Assembly: GCA_944349735.1 (NCBI GenBank)
Contig: CALVNM010000007.1
Location: forward strand, 1-48,305
Length of the DNA stretch: 48,305 nt
Direction of reading: 5' to 3'
Source: an uncultured Clostridia bacterium
Lineage (GTDB): Bacteria; Bacillota; Clostridia; Christensenellales; DTU072
Under the pieces are notes generated by a model, which searched no databases, was not told where the DNA came from, and saw only the letters and a list, made by a program, of their open reading frames with translations. The position numbers and the translations under genes are program-made. Shown here piece after piece: positions 23,482 to 33,562 of the stretch (the first letter of the stretch is position 1; every line of letters starts with the position of its first letter).

Positions 23482-25227
23482 ATGGGTACGATAATTAAAG
23501 TTTCCGGACCGCTCATCGTGGCGGGAGGAATGGCGGACGCGAAAATGTACGACGTCGTGCGCGTCGGCAAACAGCATCTGATAGGAGAGATAATCGAACT
23601 GCGCGGCGATAAAGCTTCCGTGCAGGTCTACGAGGAGACGGCGGGTATCGGACCCGGCGACGAAGTGGTGAGCACGGGCTTGCCGCTTTCGGTGGAACTG
23701 GGACCGGGGCTTATTGAGGGTATTTACGACGGCATACAACGTCCGCTCGAGAAGCTGAGAGAGATAGGCGGCGACCGTATAGCGCGCGGCGTAGAAGCGC
23801 ATGCGCTCGACCGGGAGAAGAAGTGGACTTTTACCGCCACCGTCAAAGTAGGCGATTCCGTCAAAGCGGGCGACGAGATAGGCTTCGTTAACGAAAACGT
23901 GCTTATTCGCCATAAGATTATGGTGCCTTACGGTGCGGACGGCGTGATCAAGTCCGTTAAAAGCGGCGATTTCACCGTAGAAGAAGTCGTTGCGGAGATC
24001 GAGACCGCTTCCGATATCAGAAAAATTACTATGATACAGCGTTGCGCCGTACGTAAGGGCAGACCTTACTGCTCTAAACTCGCCCCCAACGTACCCATGG
24101 TGACGGGACAGCGCGTCATAGATACTTTCTTCCCGCTCGCAAAAGGCGGCGTGGCGGCGGTTCCGGGACCTTTCGGCTCGGGTAAAACCGTCGTTCAGCA
24201 TCAGCTTGCCAAGTGGGCGGACGCCGACATAATAGTTTACGTGGGTTGCGGAGAACGCGGCAACGAGATGACCGACGTTCTGAACGAATTCCCCGAACTC
24301 AAGGATCCCGAATCGGGCGAACCGTTGATGAAGAGAACGGTGCTTATCGCAAACACTTCGGACATGCCGGTCGCGGCGCGCGAAGCGAGCATCTATACCG
24401 GTATCACTATTGCGGAATATTTCCGCGATATGGGATACAACGTAGCGATAATGGCGGACTCCACGAGCCGCTGGGCGGAAGCTTTACGCGAAATGAGCGG
24501 CCGTCTCGAGGAAATGCCCGGCGAAGAAGGTTATCCCGCATATCTTGCGAGCCGACTTGCGGAATTCTACGAAAGGGCGGGTATCGTCAAGGTGCTCGGC
24601 AGTAAGGATCTCGTAGGCTCCGTTACCGCTATAGGCGCGGTCAGCCCTCCCGGAGGCGACCTCTCCGAACCCGTAGCTCAGGCTACGCTTCGTATAGTTA
24701 AAGTTTTTTGGGGTCTCAGCGCCGCGCTCGCGTACAAGAGGCATTTCCCGGCGATAGACTGGATACAGAGTTATTCGCTCTATTCCGACAGGTTGCACGA
24801 CTGGTACGAGGACAATGTAGGCTCCGAGTGGAATGCTTTGCGCGCGAGGGCGATGAGTATCCTCCAAGAGGAAGCAAACCTCAACGAAATAGTGAGACTC
24901 GTCGGTATGGACGCGCTTTCCGGCAAGGACAAGATCACCATGGATACGGCAAAATCCGTAAGAGAAGACTATCTCCACCAGAACGCATTTCACGAAACGG
25001 ATACCTATACTTCACTTGATAAGCAGTTCCGCATGTTAAAGTTGATATTGACGGCGGACGATCTGGCGCGCGACGCGCTGGACAAGAACGTCGACGTGGA
25101 AGACATACTCGCTCTCGACGTCAAAGAGAAGATAGGCAGAAGCAAATATATCGAAGAAAAGAATCTTTGCGAATTCGACGGCATCGAACAGGAACTCCGT
25201 AAGGAATTCGCAGAGCTTATCGGTTAG
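23482..25227 (+). CDS. ntpA: V-type ATPase catalytic subunit A
   Basis: The nucleotide-hydrolysing or -synthesising subunit of the V1 head. 581 residues, the standard length. The Walker A loop [13 protein letters not shown] lies at about residues 231-243; further marks are the arginine-finger-facing region [20 protein letters not shown] and [15 protein letters not shown]. The A-type non-homologous insertion (about residues 115-185) is present. AAAAGGAGT precedes the ATG. ntpB follows nine bases after the stop. Confidence 0.98.
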   Translation: MGTIIKVSGPLIVAGGMADAKMYDVVRVGKQHLIGEIIELRGDKASVQVYEETAGIGPGDEVVSTGLPLSVELGPGLIEGIYDGIQRPLEKLREIGGDRIARGVEAHALDREKKWTFTATVKVGDSVKAGDEIGFVNENVLIRHKIMVPYGADGVIKSVKSGDFTVEEVVAEIETASDIRKITMIQRCAVRKGRPYCSKLAPNVPMVTGQRVIDTFFPLAKGGVAAVPGPFGSGKTVVQHQLAKWADADIIVYVGCGERGNEMTDVLNEFPELKDPESGEPLMKRTVLIANTSDMPVAAREASIYTGITIAEYFRDMGYNVAIMADSTSRWAEALREMSGRLEEMPGEEGYPAYLASRLAEFYERAGIVKVLGSKDLVGSVTAIGAVSPPGGDLSEPVAQATLRIVKVFWGLSAALAYKRHFPAIDWIQSYSLYSDRLHDWYEDNVGSEWNALRARAMSILQEEANLNEIVRLVGMDALSGKDKITMDTAKSVREDYLHQNAFHETDTYTSLDKQFRMLKLILTADDLARDALDKNVDVEDILALDVKEKIGRSKYIEEKNLCEFDGIEQELRKEFAELIG

Positions 25228-25236
25228 AGGTGGCAC

Positions 25237-26607
25237 ATGCTTAAAGAGTACAAATCCATCAGAGAAATAGTAGGACCTCTTATGCTCGTAGAGGGCGTGG
25301 AGGGCGTAAAATACGACGAACTCGTCGAGATATGTCAGGAAGACGGCGATATAAGGCGCGGTAAAGTGCTGGAAGTGAACGGCGACAAAGCGCTCGTTCA
25401 GCTGTTCGAAGGCTCTTCGGGTATCAAGATCTCCACCTCCAAAGTCAGATTCCTCGGCAAATCCATCGAGCTTAACTGCTCCGAAGACATGCTCGGCAGG
25501 GTATTCGACGGAATGGGAAGACCGATAGACGGCGGCGCGGCGATAATACCGGAGAAGCGTTTCAATATAAACGGCATGCCGATAAATCCCGTCGCGCGCG
25601 ACTATCCCGACGAATTCATACAGACCGGCATAAGCGCGATAGACGGCTTGAATACCCTCGTCAGAGGACAGAAACTTCCCGTTTTCAGCGCGTCGGGTCT
25701 GCCGCACGCACAGCTTGCGGCGCAGATAGCGCGTCAGGCGAAGGTTCTCAATTCGGAGAGTAAGTTCGCCGTTGTATTCGCGGCGGTCGGAATCACCTTC
25801 GAGGAAGCGGATTTCTTCATAAGCGATTTCCGCAAGACGGGCGCTATAGACAGGGCTGTGCTGTTCATGAACCTTGCCAACGACCCTGCGATAGAGCGTA
25901 TAGCCACTCCGCGTATGGCGCTTACCGCGGCTGAATATCTCGCTTTCGAGAAAGACATGCACGTGCTGGTCATCATAACGGATATAACCAACTACGCGGA
26001 TGCCCTGCGCGAAGTGAGCGCGGCGCGTAAAGAAGTCCCCGGACGACGCGGTTATCCCGGATACCTGTACACCGACCTTGCGTCGATGTACGAGCGCGCG
26101 GGACGTATCAGAGGGAAATCGGGTTCTATTACTCAGATACCTATCCTTACGATGCCCGAGGACGACAAGACCCACCCGATACCTGACCTTACGGGTTATA
26201 TAACGGAAGGGCAGATAATCCTTTCGCGCGAGCTGTACAAGAAGGGTATCAATCCGCCGATAGACGTACTTCCGTCGCTTTCGCGTCTGAAGGACAAAGG
26301 TATCGGAACGGGAAAGACAAGAGAAGATCACGCGGACACGATGAACCAGCTTTTCGCGGCGTACGCGAGAGGCAAGGAAGCGAAAGAGCTTTCCGCGATA
26401 CTCGGCGAAGCTGCGCTTACCTCTATCGATCTCAAATACGCGAGGTTTGCGGAAGAATTCGAGAAGATATACGTTTCTCAGGGATATAACCGCAACCGTG
26501 ACATAGCGGATACGCTCGACACAGGCTGGGATCTTCTCAAGATACTTCCGAGAAGCGAACTCAAACGTATCAAGGACGCTTATCTCGATAAATACTATAA
26601 GGGCTGA
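25237..26607 (+). CDS. ntpB: V-type ATPase regulatory subunit B
   Basis: Non-catalytic nucleotide-site subunit alternating with A in the V1 hexamer. 456 residues. It opens with [19 protein letters not shown] and, in place of a P-loop, has the family's [17 protein letters not shown]. Other strong marks are [20 protein letters not shown] and [20 protein letters not shown], which carries the arginine used in trans by subunit A. AGAGGTGG precedes the ATG. Confidence 0.98.
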   Translation: MLKEYKSIREIVGPLMLVEGVEGVKYDELVEICQEDGDIRRGKVLEVNGDKALVQLFEGSSGIKISTSKVRFLGKSIELNCSEDMLGRVFDGMGRPIDGGAAIIPEKRFNINGMPINPVARDYPDEFIQTGISAIDGLNTLVRGQKLPVFSASGLPHAQLAAQIARQAKVLNSESKFAVVFAAVGITFEEADFFISDFRKTGAIDRAVLFMNLANDPAIERIATPRMALTAAEYLAFEKDMHVLVIITDITNYADALREVSAARKEVPGRRGYPGYLYTDLASMYERAGRIRGKSGSITQIPILTMPEDDKTHPIPDLTGYITEGQIILSRELYKKGINPPIDVLPSLSRLKDKGIGTGKTREDHADTMNQLFAAYARGKEAKELSAILGEAALTSIDLKYARFAEEFEKIYVSQGYNRNRDIADTLDTGWDLLKILPRSELKRIKDAYLDKYYKG

Positions 26608-26649
26608 CGGTAAAGCGTTCGCCCGAACCTATATGAAAACGATATAACT

Positions 26650-27276
26650 ATGGCAAGACTTAACGTAAATCCGACCAGAATGGAGCTTCGCACTCTCAAG
26701 AACCGCCTGAAAACGGCGGTCAGAGGGCATAAGCTCCTGAAGGACAAGGCGGACGAGACCGTAAGGCAATTCATGAACTATATCCGACTGAACAAGCAGC
26801 TGCGCGAGGAGATAGAAGGGGAAGTCACCGACGCTCTCCGCTCCTTCCTCATGGCGAGCGCCGTAAATTCTCCCGAAACTATCGAGGAAGCGGTAGCCAT
26901 GCCTGCAAGGAGCGTTCGTCTCAAATCGGACGTTAAGAACATAATGAGCGTTTCCGTGCCGAGCATCGAGATAGAAGAGGGCGACGCTACGGAACTCTAC
27001 CCGTATTCCTTCGCCTCTGTCTCATCCGAGCTCGACAGCTCCATAGCCAAACTCAGCGAACTGCTTGTCAAACTGGTAAGGCTCGCGGAAGTGGAGAAGA
27101 CCTGCAACATGCTTGCGGACGAAATAGAGAAGAACCGCAGGAGAGTCAACGCACTCGAATACGTGATGATCCCCGATCACGAGGAGACCATCAAATATAT
27201 TACGATGAAACTGGACGAGAACGAACGCGCCAACACTATAAGACTTATGAAAGTCAAGTCTATGTTGGCAAAATAA
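26650..27276 (+). CDS. ntpD: V-type ATPase subunit D (central shaft)
   Basis: Rotor shaft subunit, equivalent to gamma in F-ATPases. 208 residues of long N- and C-terminal helices that form an antiparallel coiled coil. It opens LNVNPTRMELRTLKNRLKTA, nearly the family consensus, and has RVNALEYVMIPDHEETIKYI near the C-terminus. The 42-base gap before it shows only a weak ribosome site. It is the last V-ATPase gene; a lipoprotein gene follows 27 bases later on the same strand. No ntpH or ntpJ homologue is present. Confidence 0.96.
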   Translation: MARLNVNPTRMELRTLKNRLKTAVRGHKLLKDKADETVRQFMNYIRLNKQLREEIEGEVTDALRSFLMASAVNSPETIEEAVAMPARSVRLKSDVKNIMSVSVPSIEIEEGDATELYPYSFASVSSELDSSIAKLSELLVKLVRLAEVEKTCNMLADEIEKNRRRVNALEYVMIPDHEETIKYITMKLDENERANTIRLMKVKSMLAK

Positions 27277-27303
27277 AGCGACGTTTTCATCGAGGACTGA
27301 ACT

Positions 27304-28827
27304 ATGAAGCGCCTTTTTCTTATACTTCTTTCGATAATGCTTATCGCCGCAATACTCTGTGTTGCGGTTGCTTGTGACGACGGTTCGGGTACTCAGAACA
27401 CAAATAATGAAACAAATCAAAACGTAAACGACAACAAACCCGACGGCGATGACGGTACGGGCGGCAGTACAGGCGGCGACGTGGTGACGCCTCCCGAAGA
27501 CGACGGCAACTACGAAGGCGGAAGCGGGGAAATTACCGCTACGAGCGACGGAGTGTTTACCTATGCCCTCCGTTCCGACGGCGAGTCGTACGTGCTCCGC
27601 TCGGCTATAGACAAGTCGGCTTCCGAGTACGAAATACCCGCCTTGTTCGACGGTAAACCCGTGAGCGCAATCGCAGACGAAGCGTTCAGAAGGAGCGATT
27701 ATCTTAGGTATGTATACATCCCCGCTACCGTGACGGATATAGGTACGAGGGCTTTTTCCTTATGCCGCGATCTCGAGACGGTAACTTTCGCCGCGGATTC
27801 TGCTCTCGTCAATATCGGCGAACGCGCATTCTACGAATGCGAGAGCCTCGATAAAGTGGATCTGCCTAACGACGTTAAAAGCGTGGGCGCCGGCGCATTC
27901 TCGGGTTGTATTTCGCTTATAAATCTCACCGTCCCCGCAAGCTTAGAGCGTATCGGCAAGGACGCTTTCGATTGCGCTTATACCGCCGCAATAGAGGAGA
28001 GCGGTATCGTTTATTTCGGCAAAGTCGCTTACAAATACGTCAACATATACGATAAAGAACTGCCCGCTCCCTCTGTGGAGGCAGTCATTGAGGACGGTAC
28101 CGTAGCGATAGCCGATTCCGCTTTCGAAGGAATGACGGAGCTTATATCGGTAACCGTTCCCGCGAGCGTTACGCATATCGGTACCGACGCTCTCACTTCT
28201 ACGGGGCTTACTTCGATAACGGTAGATCAGGCGAATACCGTTTATTATTCGGAAAGCAACGCTATTTTTACTTATAACACCGGTACGCTCGTGAAGGGCA
28301 CCGCTTCGACCGTTATACCGGACGGCGTTACGGAGATAGCCGCCAATGCGTTCAAAGACGTGACGGGGCTTAAAAACGTGACGGTACCGGCAAGCGTAAC
28401 GAGTATCGGCGCATGTGCGTTCGAGAATTGCTCTTCACTCGAATCGGTCACGTTGAATGAGGCTGTAACCGCGCTTCCGGACGGTATTTTCCGCAACTGC
28501 ACGGCGCTTAAAGAGATAAAAATCGAAAAGACCGTTAAAGATATAGCAGGGACCGCCTTCAGCGGCTGTACCGCGCTTAAGACGGTATGGATAGACTCTC
28601 CCGACGTGATACTAGCTTCCGATATGAGTCTTCAGTCCGGACATCTTCTCGAGCATGCGGATACCGTTTACGTAAGCGACACCGCGTTCGATATAGTTGG
28701 CGAGGACGGCAGCGTGACCGAAGATCCGCGCAAAGAGAAGTCAGCCTATCTCGTAGCGTTTTTCGATGAAGGCACATCTTCGGACGGATACACCGTCTGG
28801 ACGCGCGACCCGGATAAAGCGGCGTAA
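27304..28827 (+). CDS. Leucine-rich-repeat (BspA-type) lipoprotein
   Basis: A 507-residue surface lipoprotein: signal peptide with lipobox VAVAC (cysteine 24), the same lipobox string as the 1653-aa protein. A low-complexity Asn/Gly/Asp linker follows (about 25-75). At least six LRR_5/BspA-type repeats then run through about 95-430, with the pattern AF-x-x-C-x-x-L-x-x-(V/I)-x-(L/V)P, for example IGERAFYECESLDKVDLP. Such repeats mediate binding to host or bacterial surfaces in known members; the ligand here is unknown. It is separated from ntpD by 27 bases without terminator, so it is probably in the V-ATPase transcript. Confidence 0.88.
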   Translation: MKRLFLILLSIMLIAAILCVAVACDDGSGTQNTNNETNQNVNDNKPDGDDGTGGSTGGDVVTPPEDDGNYEGGSGEITATSDGVFTYALRSDGESYVLRSAIDKSASEYEIPALFDGKPVSAIADEAFRRSDYLRYVYIPATVTDIGTRAFSLCRDLETVTFAADSALVNIGERAFYECESLDKVDLPNDVKSVGAGAFSGCISLINLTVPASLERIGKDAFDCAYTAAIEESGIVYFGKVAYKYVNIYDKELPAPSVEAVIEDGTVAIADSAFEGMTELISVTVPASVTHIGTDALTSTGLTSITVDQANTVYYSESNAIFTYNTGTLVKGTASTVIPDGVTEIAANAFKDVTGLKNVTVPASVTSIGACAFENCSSLESVTLNEAVTALPDGIFRNCTALKEIKIEKTVKDIAGTAFSGCTALKTVWIDSPDVILASDMSLQSGHLLEHADTVYVSDTAFDIVGEDGSVTEDPRKEKSAYLVAFFDEGTSSDGYTVWTRDPDKAA

Positions 28828-28878
28828 TACGCTGTCTTCGCGTAAAGCCGCGTCGTTATCTTAATAAGTGATTATCGT

Positions 28879-28898
28879 GCGCCCGCGCAAGCGGGTGC
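28879..28898 (+). other. GC-rich hairpin in the manA leader
   Basis: GCGCCCGC (28879-28886) pairs with GCGGGTGC (28891-28898, one wobble) around GCAA. No T tract follows, and the manA ribosome site GAGGGA lies about 13 bases downstream. It could stabilise a processed 5' end. Confidence 0.45.
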
Positions 28899-28917
28899 CG
28901 AAGCATACAGAGGGATC

Positions 28918-29871
28918 ATGAAACTTAAACCGCTTAAATTGAAACCCGTCGTCAAGGACTACATATGGGGCGGCACCGCGCTAAAAGAGCTTTGGGGCAA
29001 GACTTCCGATACCGACACCATCGCGGAATGCTGGGAATTCTCGCTGTTTCCCGGTAGCTCGTCCGAGGTGGACGAAGCTCTTTTCAAAGGTTTCGACCTG
29101 ATAAAACTGTACGAGCGTTATCCCGAAATATTCGGTAAAGCCGCTGAGAAGCATAAGGTTTTTCCGATACTTATCAAACTTATCGACGCGTGCGCCGATC
29201 TTTCCGTGCAGGTGCACCCGTCCGATGAGTACGCCGATAAGTACGAGAGCGGTAGCCTCGGAAAAAGCGAGATCTGGTACATAGCGGACGCCCAAGAGGG
29301 CGCGTCCATTTATTACGGATTTTCGCGCGACGTTAGCCGCGAGGAAGCGGAAAAGAGTATCAAAGAAAACACGATAACCTCTCTTTTAAGGAAAATACCC
29401 GTTAAAAAGGGCGAATTTTACTTCGTGCCGGCTGGAACGGTGCATGCGCTTCTTGCAGGCGTGACGGTCATAGAGATACAGGAGAATTCCAATCTTACCT
29501 ATCGCGTATATGACTACGACAGGCGGGACAAAGCGGGTAATCCGCGCGAGCTGCATATAGCGAAGGCGCTCGACGTGATGACTTTTACGGCAAGCGCGCC
29601 TCCGCTACAGGATGTTCCCGCTAAAGACATTGGCGGTGCGACGATACGCAAAATGATCAGAACGCCGTATTTCACTTCAAAAGAGGTGACTGTACACGGC
29701 GAATACCTTGTGTATAACGAGGAATCTTTCGTGACTTTCACCGTTTCGGAAGGGGAGGGCGAATTCGAAGGCGGAGAACCATTCCGCAAAGGCGAAACGT
29801 GGCTTATACCCGCGGGTTATATGACGAAACTGATCTCGTCGCACGCCGTATTGGTAGTGACTACGCTCTGA
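28918..29871 (+). CDS. manA: Mannose-6-phosphate isomerase, class I
   Basis: Zinc enzyme that interconverts mannose 6-phosphate and fructose 6-phosphate. 317 residues, the short form typical of Bacillota. It opens with the family's LKPVVKDYIWGGTALKE; the metal site is visible as QVHPSDEYA (Gln and His), GKSEIWYI (Glu) and AGTVHALLAG (His); the active-site arginine is in NLTYRVYDYDR. GAGGGATC lies directly before the ATG. It heads a three-gene cluster with the ROK kinase and the glycosidase-like gene. Confidence 0.95.
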   Translation: MKLKPLKLKPVVKDYIWGGTALKELWGKTSDTDTIAECWEFSLFPGSSSEVDEALFKGFDLIKLYERYPEIFGKAAEKHKVFPILIKLIDACADLSVQVHPSDEYADKYESGSLGKSEIWYIADAQEGASIYYGFSRDVSREEAEKSIKENTITSLLRKIPVKKGEFYFVPAGTVHALLAGVTVIEIQENSNLTYRVYDYDRRDKAGNPRELHIAKALDVMTFTASAPPLQDVPAKDIGGATIRKMIRTPYFTSKEVTVHGEYLVYNEESFVTFTVSEGEGEFEGGEPFRKGETWLIPAGYMTKLISSHAVLVVTTL

Positions 29872-29907
29872 GGGCGTACCGACAGAATAAAAATTTACGG
29901 AGGGAGT

Positions 29908-30852
29908 ATGTATTACATAGGCATCGATATCGGAGGAATGACGATAAAAGGCGGACTTACCGACGAAAACGGCAAATTCTACGCGAAAAAAGCCATAGAC
30001 ACCAAACCGGAAAGGGAGTATCCCGAAATAGTTAAGGACATAGCCGAACTTTGTAAGGATCTTGCCGCTTCCGCGGGAGTGGATATTTCCGAAGTTAAAG
30101 CCGTCGGCATGGGCATACCCGGCACGATAGATTCCGTAAAAGGCGTGATAACCTACTCCAACAACATCAATTTCGAGAAAGTTCCCATCGTAAAAGAATT
30201 CCGTAAATACATAGACGTTCCAACCCGCATAAGCAACGACGCCAACGTTGCGGCTCTCGGAGAGGCGCGTTTCGGATCCGGAAAGGGCAGTAAGGATGTC
30301 GTGTTCGTAACTCTCGGCACGGGCGTAGGCACCGGGATCATCGTGAACGGAGTGCTGCTCGAAGGTAAGGGCGGCGCGGGCGCCGAAGGGGGACATACAT
30401 GCCTTAAAATCGGCGGCGAGCCGTGCAGCTGCGGTAAACGCGGTTGTTGGGAAGCATACGCGTCCGCGACTGCGCTCATTCGCCAGACTACCCGCGCGAT
30501 GGAGAAACATCCCTCGAGCCTTATGCATAAATTCGCGGCGGAAGAGGGTAAGGTAAGCGGCAAGACCGCGTTCCTTGCCGCGAAAGCGGGCGACAAAGCG
30601 GGTCAGGCGGTGGTGGACGCTTACGTGAAATATGTTGCGGAAGGCATCATCAGCATGGTCAACCTTTTCCGTCCCGACTGCGTGCTTATCGGAGGCGGCG
30701 TTTCCAACGAAGGAGATTGCTTTATGAAGCGTGTTCAGCGCAGAGTGAACCGCTTCAGCTACGGCGGCAAGCGCAATCCCCGCGTCGAAGTCCGTAAAGC
30801 GGAACTTAAAAACGACGCAGGCATACTCGGAGCCGTTGCGCTTTGCCTGTAA
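29908..30852 (+). CDS. ROK-family sugar kinase, glucokinase-like
   Basis: Phosphorylates a hexose with ATP; glucose or a related sugar is likely. 314 residues. The phosphate-binding start is YYIGIDIGGMTIKGGL; the sugar- and catalysis-linked segment is RISNDANVAALGEARFG, with the catalytic aspartate; then TLGTGVGTGIIVNG, the ROK signature GGAGAEGGH, and the zinc motif CSCGKRGCWEAY. There is no N-terminal helix-turn-helix, so it is an enzyme rather than a ROK repressor. GGAGGGAG precedes the ATG. ManA and this kinase together would feed mannose or glucose to fructose 6-phosphate. Confidence 0.93.
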   Translation: MYYIGIDIGGMTIKGGLTDENGKFYAKKAIDTKPEREYPEIVKDIAELCKDLAASAGVDISEVKAVGMGIPGTIDSVKGVITYSNNINFEKVPIVKEFRKYIDVPTRISNDANVAALGEARFGSGKGSKDVVFVTLGTGVGTGIIVNGVLLEGKGGAGAEGGHTCLKIGGEPCSCGKRGCWEAYASATALIRQTTRAMEKHPSSLMHKFAAEEGKVSGKTAFLAAKAGDKAGQAVVDAYVKYVAEGIISMVNLFRPDCVLIGGGVSNEGDCFMKRVQRRVNRFSYGGKRNPRVEVRKAELKNDAGILGAVALCL

Positions 30853-30869
30853 GCGATAACTTTACGGTT

Positions 30870-33086
30870 ATGAAATTTATAAACAGAGAGTACGGATTTG
30901 AAGGCAGACCGCCGTTTGTCAAAGAATTTGCCGAGGTGCGCGCAAGCGGCGCGGGTATTGCCGCGTGGGATTACCCGGCGGGACCTTTCGTCGCGCTCGG
31001 TATGTACGCGTCCGCACCCAACGGCATAGTCGTAGCAGGCGAGAAAGGCAGCCTCTGGCAGTTGAAGTTCTCCTATTTCAAGAACGGCAAATGGGTGGAT
31101 TCCGATGCCTTCAGGGAAAATCCGCCCCGTTATGTGGCGGGCGATCCGTCCGGCAGATTCCGCTATATTTGTCACGGCGACGTTGCCGTATCCATGGTGC
31201 GCTATTCGGGCAGAGCTGCCGTGATGTCGCTCGTCGTACTCAATAAAGCTAAAGTCCGCATTTCTTTCACGTCGCTTACTCCTTCGGGATATTCCGCGGC
31301 GGCTAAAGGCGACGACATACGCGCTTCATCTTACGGAAGAGCCGTAGCGCGCGGATCGTACGAAAGGAAGGAAAATTTTTATAAGATCGAGGGAAGATAC
31401 GAAGTCGTTCCGGAAAAATCCGATGAACCCGAGCGCGAGTACGCCCGCGCTTCCATAATTTGCGGCGGGGCTAAGGGAGAATATACCGAGCGCGAAGACG
31501 GAGCGGATTACGAGGCGGTGCTTGACAGCGCAGATTCGCGCATAGCGGCGTATATTGCCGTAGGCAGCGAAGCCGACACGGAGTACGTTCCGTCTATGGA
31601 GGAGATAAACCGCGGCGTAAATCGCGCTGAACTCAGATATTCCGCAGAAAAGCCCGTCGGCGCGGGAATGCTTGCGGAGCATGCAAGCGAAATATTCTCG
31701 CAAGCGGTTTCCCACAAAATTTATAATCCTTTACGTGACGCTACCGAATATGTCGAGGATCGCTTCGGAACGGACGAGAACTATGCCTCGGATCCCGCAG
31801 ATTTTGCGGTTGGCGCGCTTTGCTCGGCGCTTATCGGCGACTCCGATGAGGAACAATGCGCCATGACCGCGGGAGAACCTTCTATAGGCGCGCTTGCAAC
31901 CTGGACAGCGTTCTCCAGAACGCGAGACGTTGCGCTTCTGCGGCGCGCGTATCCGATATGGCACGCTTCTTTGAAAGAAGGACTTAAACTCGTGACCGAC
32001 GAAGGATCCTTCGAAAAAATAGGATATAAAGCGCAAGGATCTCCGCTCAGAGATCTCAATAAAGAACCCGTGTATTGTATGGAATACAGCGCGTACCGCA
32101 TGTTGCTTGCCGATATAGCTTCGCGCGCGGCAAAAATACTCGGATATAACGACGAAGCTGACGAGCTTAAAGAAGAAATCGTGAAATTCCGCGAGCGCTT
32201 CAACGATACTTTTTACAATAAGGCTCGCGGACTGTATATGGACAGGTACGTGTCCGGAGAATTTACGGGAATGTGCGGTGCGGCGTCGTTCGTTCCGTTG
32301 GTCGCCGGCGCCGTCAGAGATAACGACATGCTGGACGCGCTGCTTACCAATCTTACTGACGAGAAGCGTTTCCTTAACGACGCGCCCGTTCCGCATATAT
32401 CGGCGGATGATCCGCGTTACGGAAAGCGTACAGCGCAGGACGGATCCAGGCAGAATATGTACGCAGGCTATACCGGAAGCAGCGTCCCGTTTGTGAATTA
32501 TCTCATATACCAGGGTTTAGTGCGATACGGCGCGCTTGACGCGGAAGCGGAGCTTGCGAGCAGAGCCGCAAACGTCTGGCTAAAGTATATGAAAAAGCAC
32601 GGATGCGTGCCGAACAGATTGTTGCCTAATTTCAAATTTGACGATTCAGGTATCCGAGATTCGCTATCAGGTAACCTAATGGGGCTGATAGGAGTCAACG
32701 AGCTTCTGGACGTGGAGTATTTCGGAGAAGATAGCAGACCCGCGGTGCGCTTCGGTACGTTGCTTCCGGGAGAGCATCGTATATCGAACATCAGATTGCT
32801 CGGACGTAATATGAGTTACGTTACAGACGGCGACGCATCGGCATTCTCCGTAGACGGCAGGAAGGTCGTCGAGGGAGTGGGATGCTCTTTCGTAGTCAGG
32901 CGTTTCACCGAGAACGTAGAGGGCCCGAGATTCCTTATCTATACGCGCAAACCCGTCACGCTCAAAATAAATTATCCCGTTTTCGCTCCCGCAAACGACG
33001 GCGGCAATGTATTGAGATTCAATCTCGATCCCGGTAAATACTCTGTCGGAGTGGACGGGAAGCGCTTCTTCGCGGAAAGCATCTGA
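30870..33086 (+). CDS. (Alpha/alpha)6-barrel glycoside-hydrolase-like protein
   Basis: A 738-residue cytoplasmic protein without signal peptide. An N-terminal beta-rich half (to about 260) precedes a helical half resembling the six-hairpin barrel of trehalase/GH63/MGH1-like glycosidases: paired helices with KEPVYCMEYSAYRMLLADI, then PVPHISADDPRY and NYLIYQGLVRYGALDAEAEL. In relatives the segment between these two reads like YWRG-P-V-W; here it is YAGYTGSSVP, so the usual site is changed. The ATG at 30870 starts KFINREYGF; a TTG at 30843 is also in frame and overlaps the kinase gene. Neither has a clear ribosome site. Neighbours suggest action on a glucose- or mannose-containing glycan. No terminator is visible after it. 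Confidence 0.65.
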   Translation: MKFINREYGFEGRPPFVKEFAEVRASGAGIAAWDYPAGPFVALGMYASAPNGIVVAGEKGSLWQLKFSYFKNGKWVDSDAFRENPPRYVAGDPSGRFRYICHGDVAVSMVRYSGRAAVMSLVVLNKAKVRISFTSLTPSGYSAAAKGDDIRASSYGRAVARGSYERKENFYKIEGRYEVVPEKSDEPEREYARASIICGGAKGEYTEREDGADYEAVLDSADSRIAAYIAVGSEADTEYVPSMEEINRGVNRAELRYSAEKPVGAGMLAEHASEIFSQAVSHKIYNPLRDATEYVEDRFGTDENYASDPADFAVGALCSALIGDSDEEQCAMTAGEPSIGALATWTAFSRTRDVALLRRAYPIWHASLKEGLKLVTDEGSFEKIGYKAQGSPLRDLNKEPVYCMEYSAYRMLLADIASRAAKILGYNDEADELKEEIVKFRERFNDTFYNKARGLYMDRYVSGEFTGMCGAASFVPLVAGAVRDNDMLDALLTNLTDEKRFLNDAPVPHISADDPRYGKRTAQDGSRQNMYAGYTGSSVPFVNYLIYQGLVRYGALDAEAELASRAANVWLKYMKKHGCVPNRLLPNFKFDDSGIRDSLSGNLMGLIGVNELLDVEYFGEDSRPAVRFGTLLPGEHRISNIRLLGRNMSYVTDGDASAFSVDGRKVVEGVGCSFVVRRFTENVEGPRFLIYTRKPVTLKINYPVFAPANDGGNVLRFNLDPGKYSVGVDGKRFFAESI

Positions 33087-33133
33087 CCGCGACGGAAAAT
33101 CTATAATTTTACGGCAAAATTTATATATTTTGC

Positions 33134-33162
33134 TTGCAAATTGTATATCTTTATGGTATTGT
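33134..33162 (+). promoter_or_regulatory. Promoter of the rplU-prp-rpmA operon
   Basis: TTGCAA (33134-33139), 17 bases, TATTGT (33157-33162) with an extended -10 TGG at 33154-33156. The predicted start near 33169 leaves a leader of about 75 bases. Confidence 0.6.
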
Positions 33163-33164
33163 AT

Positions 33165-33244
33165 TAAATGCCGCTCGAAAGAGGTTCCTTAAGCGCGCCC
33201 GTTGCGCACCTCGACGGCGAGTTCCTGAAGGGAGGTAATAGGTA
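33165..33244 (+). promoter_or_regulatory. Structured leader of rplU, candidate L21 leader
   Basis: Three nested pairings can be drawn: GCCG (33170-33173) with CGGC (33215-33218), GAGGT (33181-33185) with ACCTC (33208-33212), and GCGC (33193-33196) with GCGC (33204-33207). The ribosome site AAGGGAGG (33228-33235) follows. rplU operons in Bacillota are known to carry autoregulatory leaders; membership in that family is not proved by this reading. Confidence 0.5.
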
Positions 33245-33550
33245 ATGTACGCAATCATCGCTACCGGCGGTAAGCAGTATAAAGTCTCTGAAGGCGACGT
33301 CATCAACGTCGAATTACTGAAAGCAGACGTAGGCTCCACCGTCAGTCTCGAAGTGCTGATGCTCAACAAAGACGGCGAAATCATCGCCGGCGACGCGGTT
33401 AAATCCGCTTCCGTCGACGCCGAAGTCACCGCCACCGGCAAAGGTAAAAAGATCAATATCTTCACCTACAAAGCCAAGAAGAACATCCGCAAAAGACAAG
33501 GTCACAGACAACCTTATACGCAACTTAAAATACTGAATATCAAAGCGTAA
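33245..33550 (+). CDS. rplU: 50S ribosomal protein L21
   Basis: Ribosomal large-subunit protein, 101 residues. It opens [19 protein letters not shown], the near-universal L21 start, and ends with the basic [15 protein letters not shown] 23S rRNA-binding region. A strong ribosome site, GGGAGGT, precedes the ATG. First gene of the standard rplU-prp-rpmA cluster; prp starts 12 bases after the stop. Confidence 0.98.
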   Translation: MYAIIATGGKQYKVSEGDVINVELLKADVGSTVSLEVLMLNKDGEIIAGDAVKSASVDAEVTATGKGKKINIFTYKAKKNIRKRQGHRQPYTQLKILNIKA

Positions 33551-33562
33551 TCATTATTCGGT

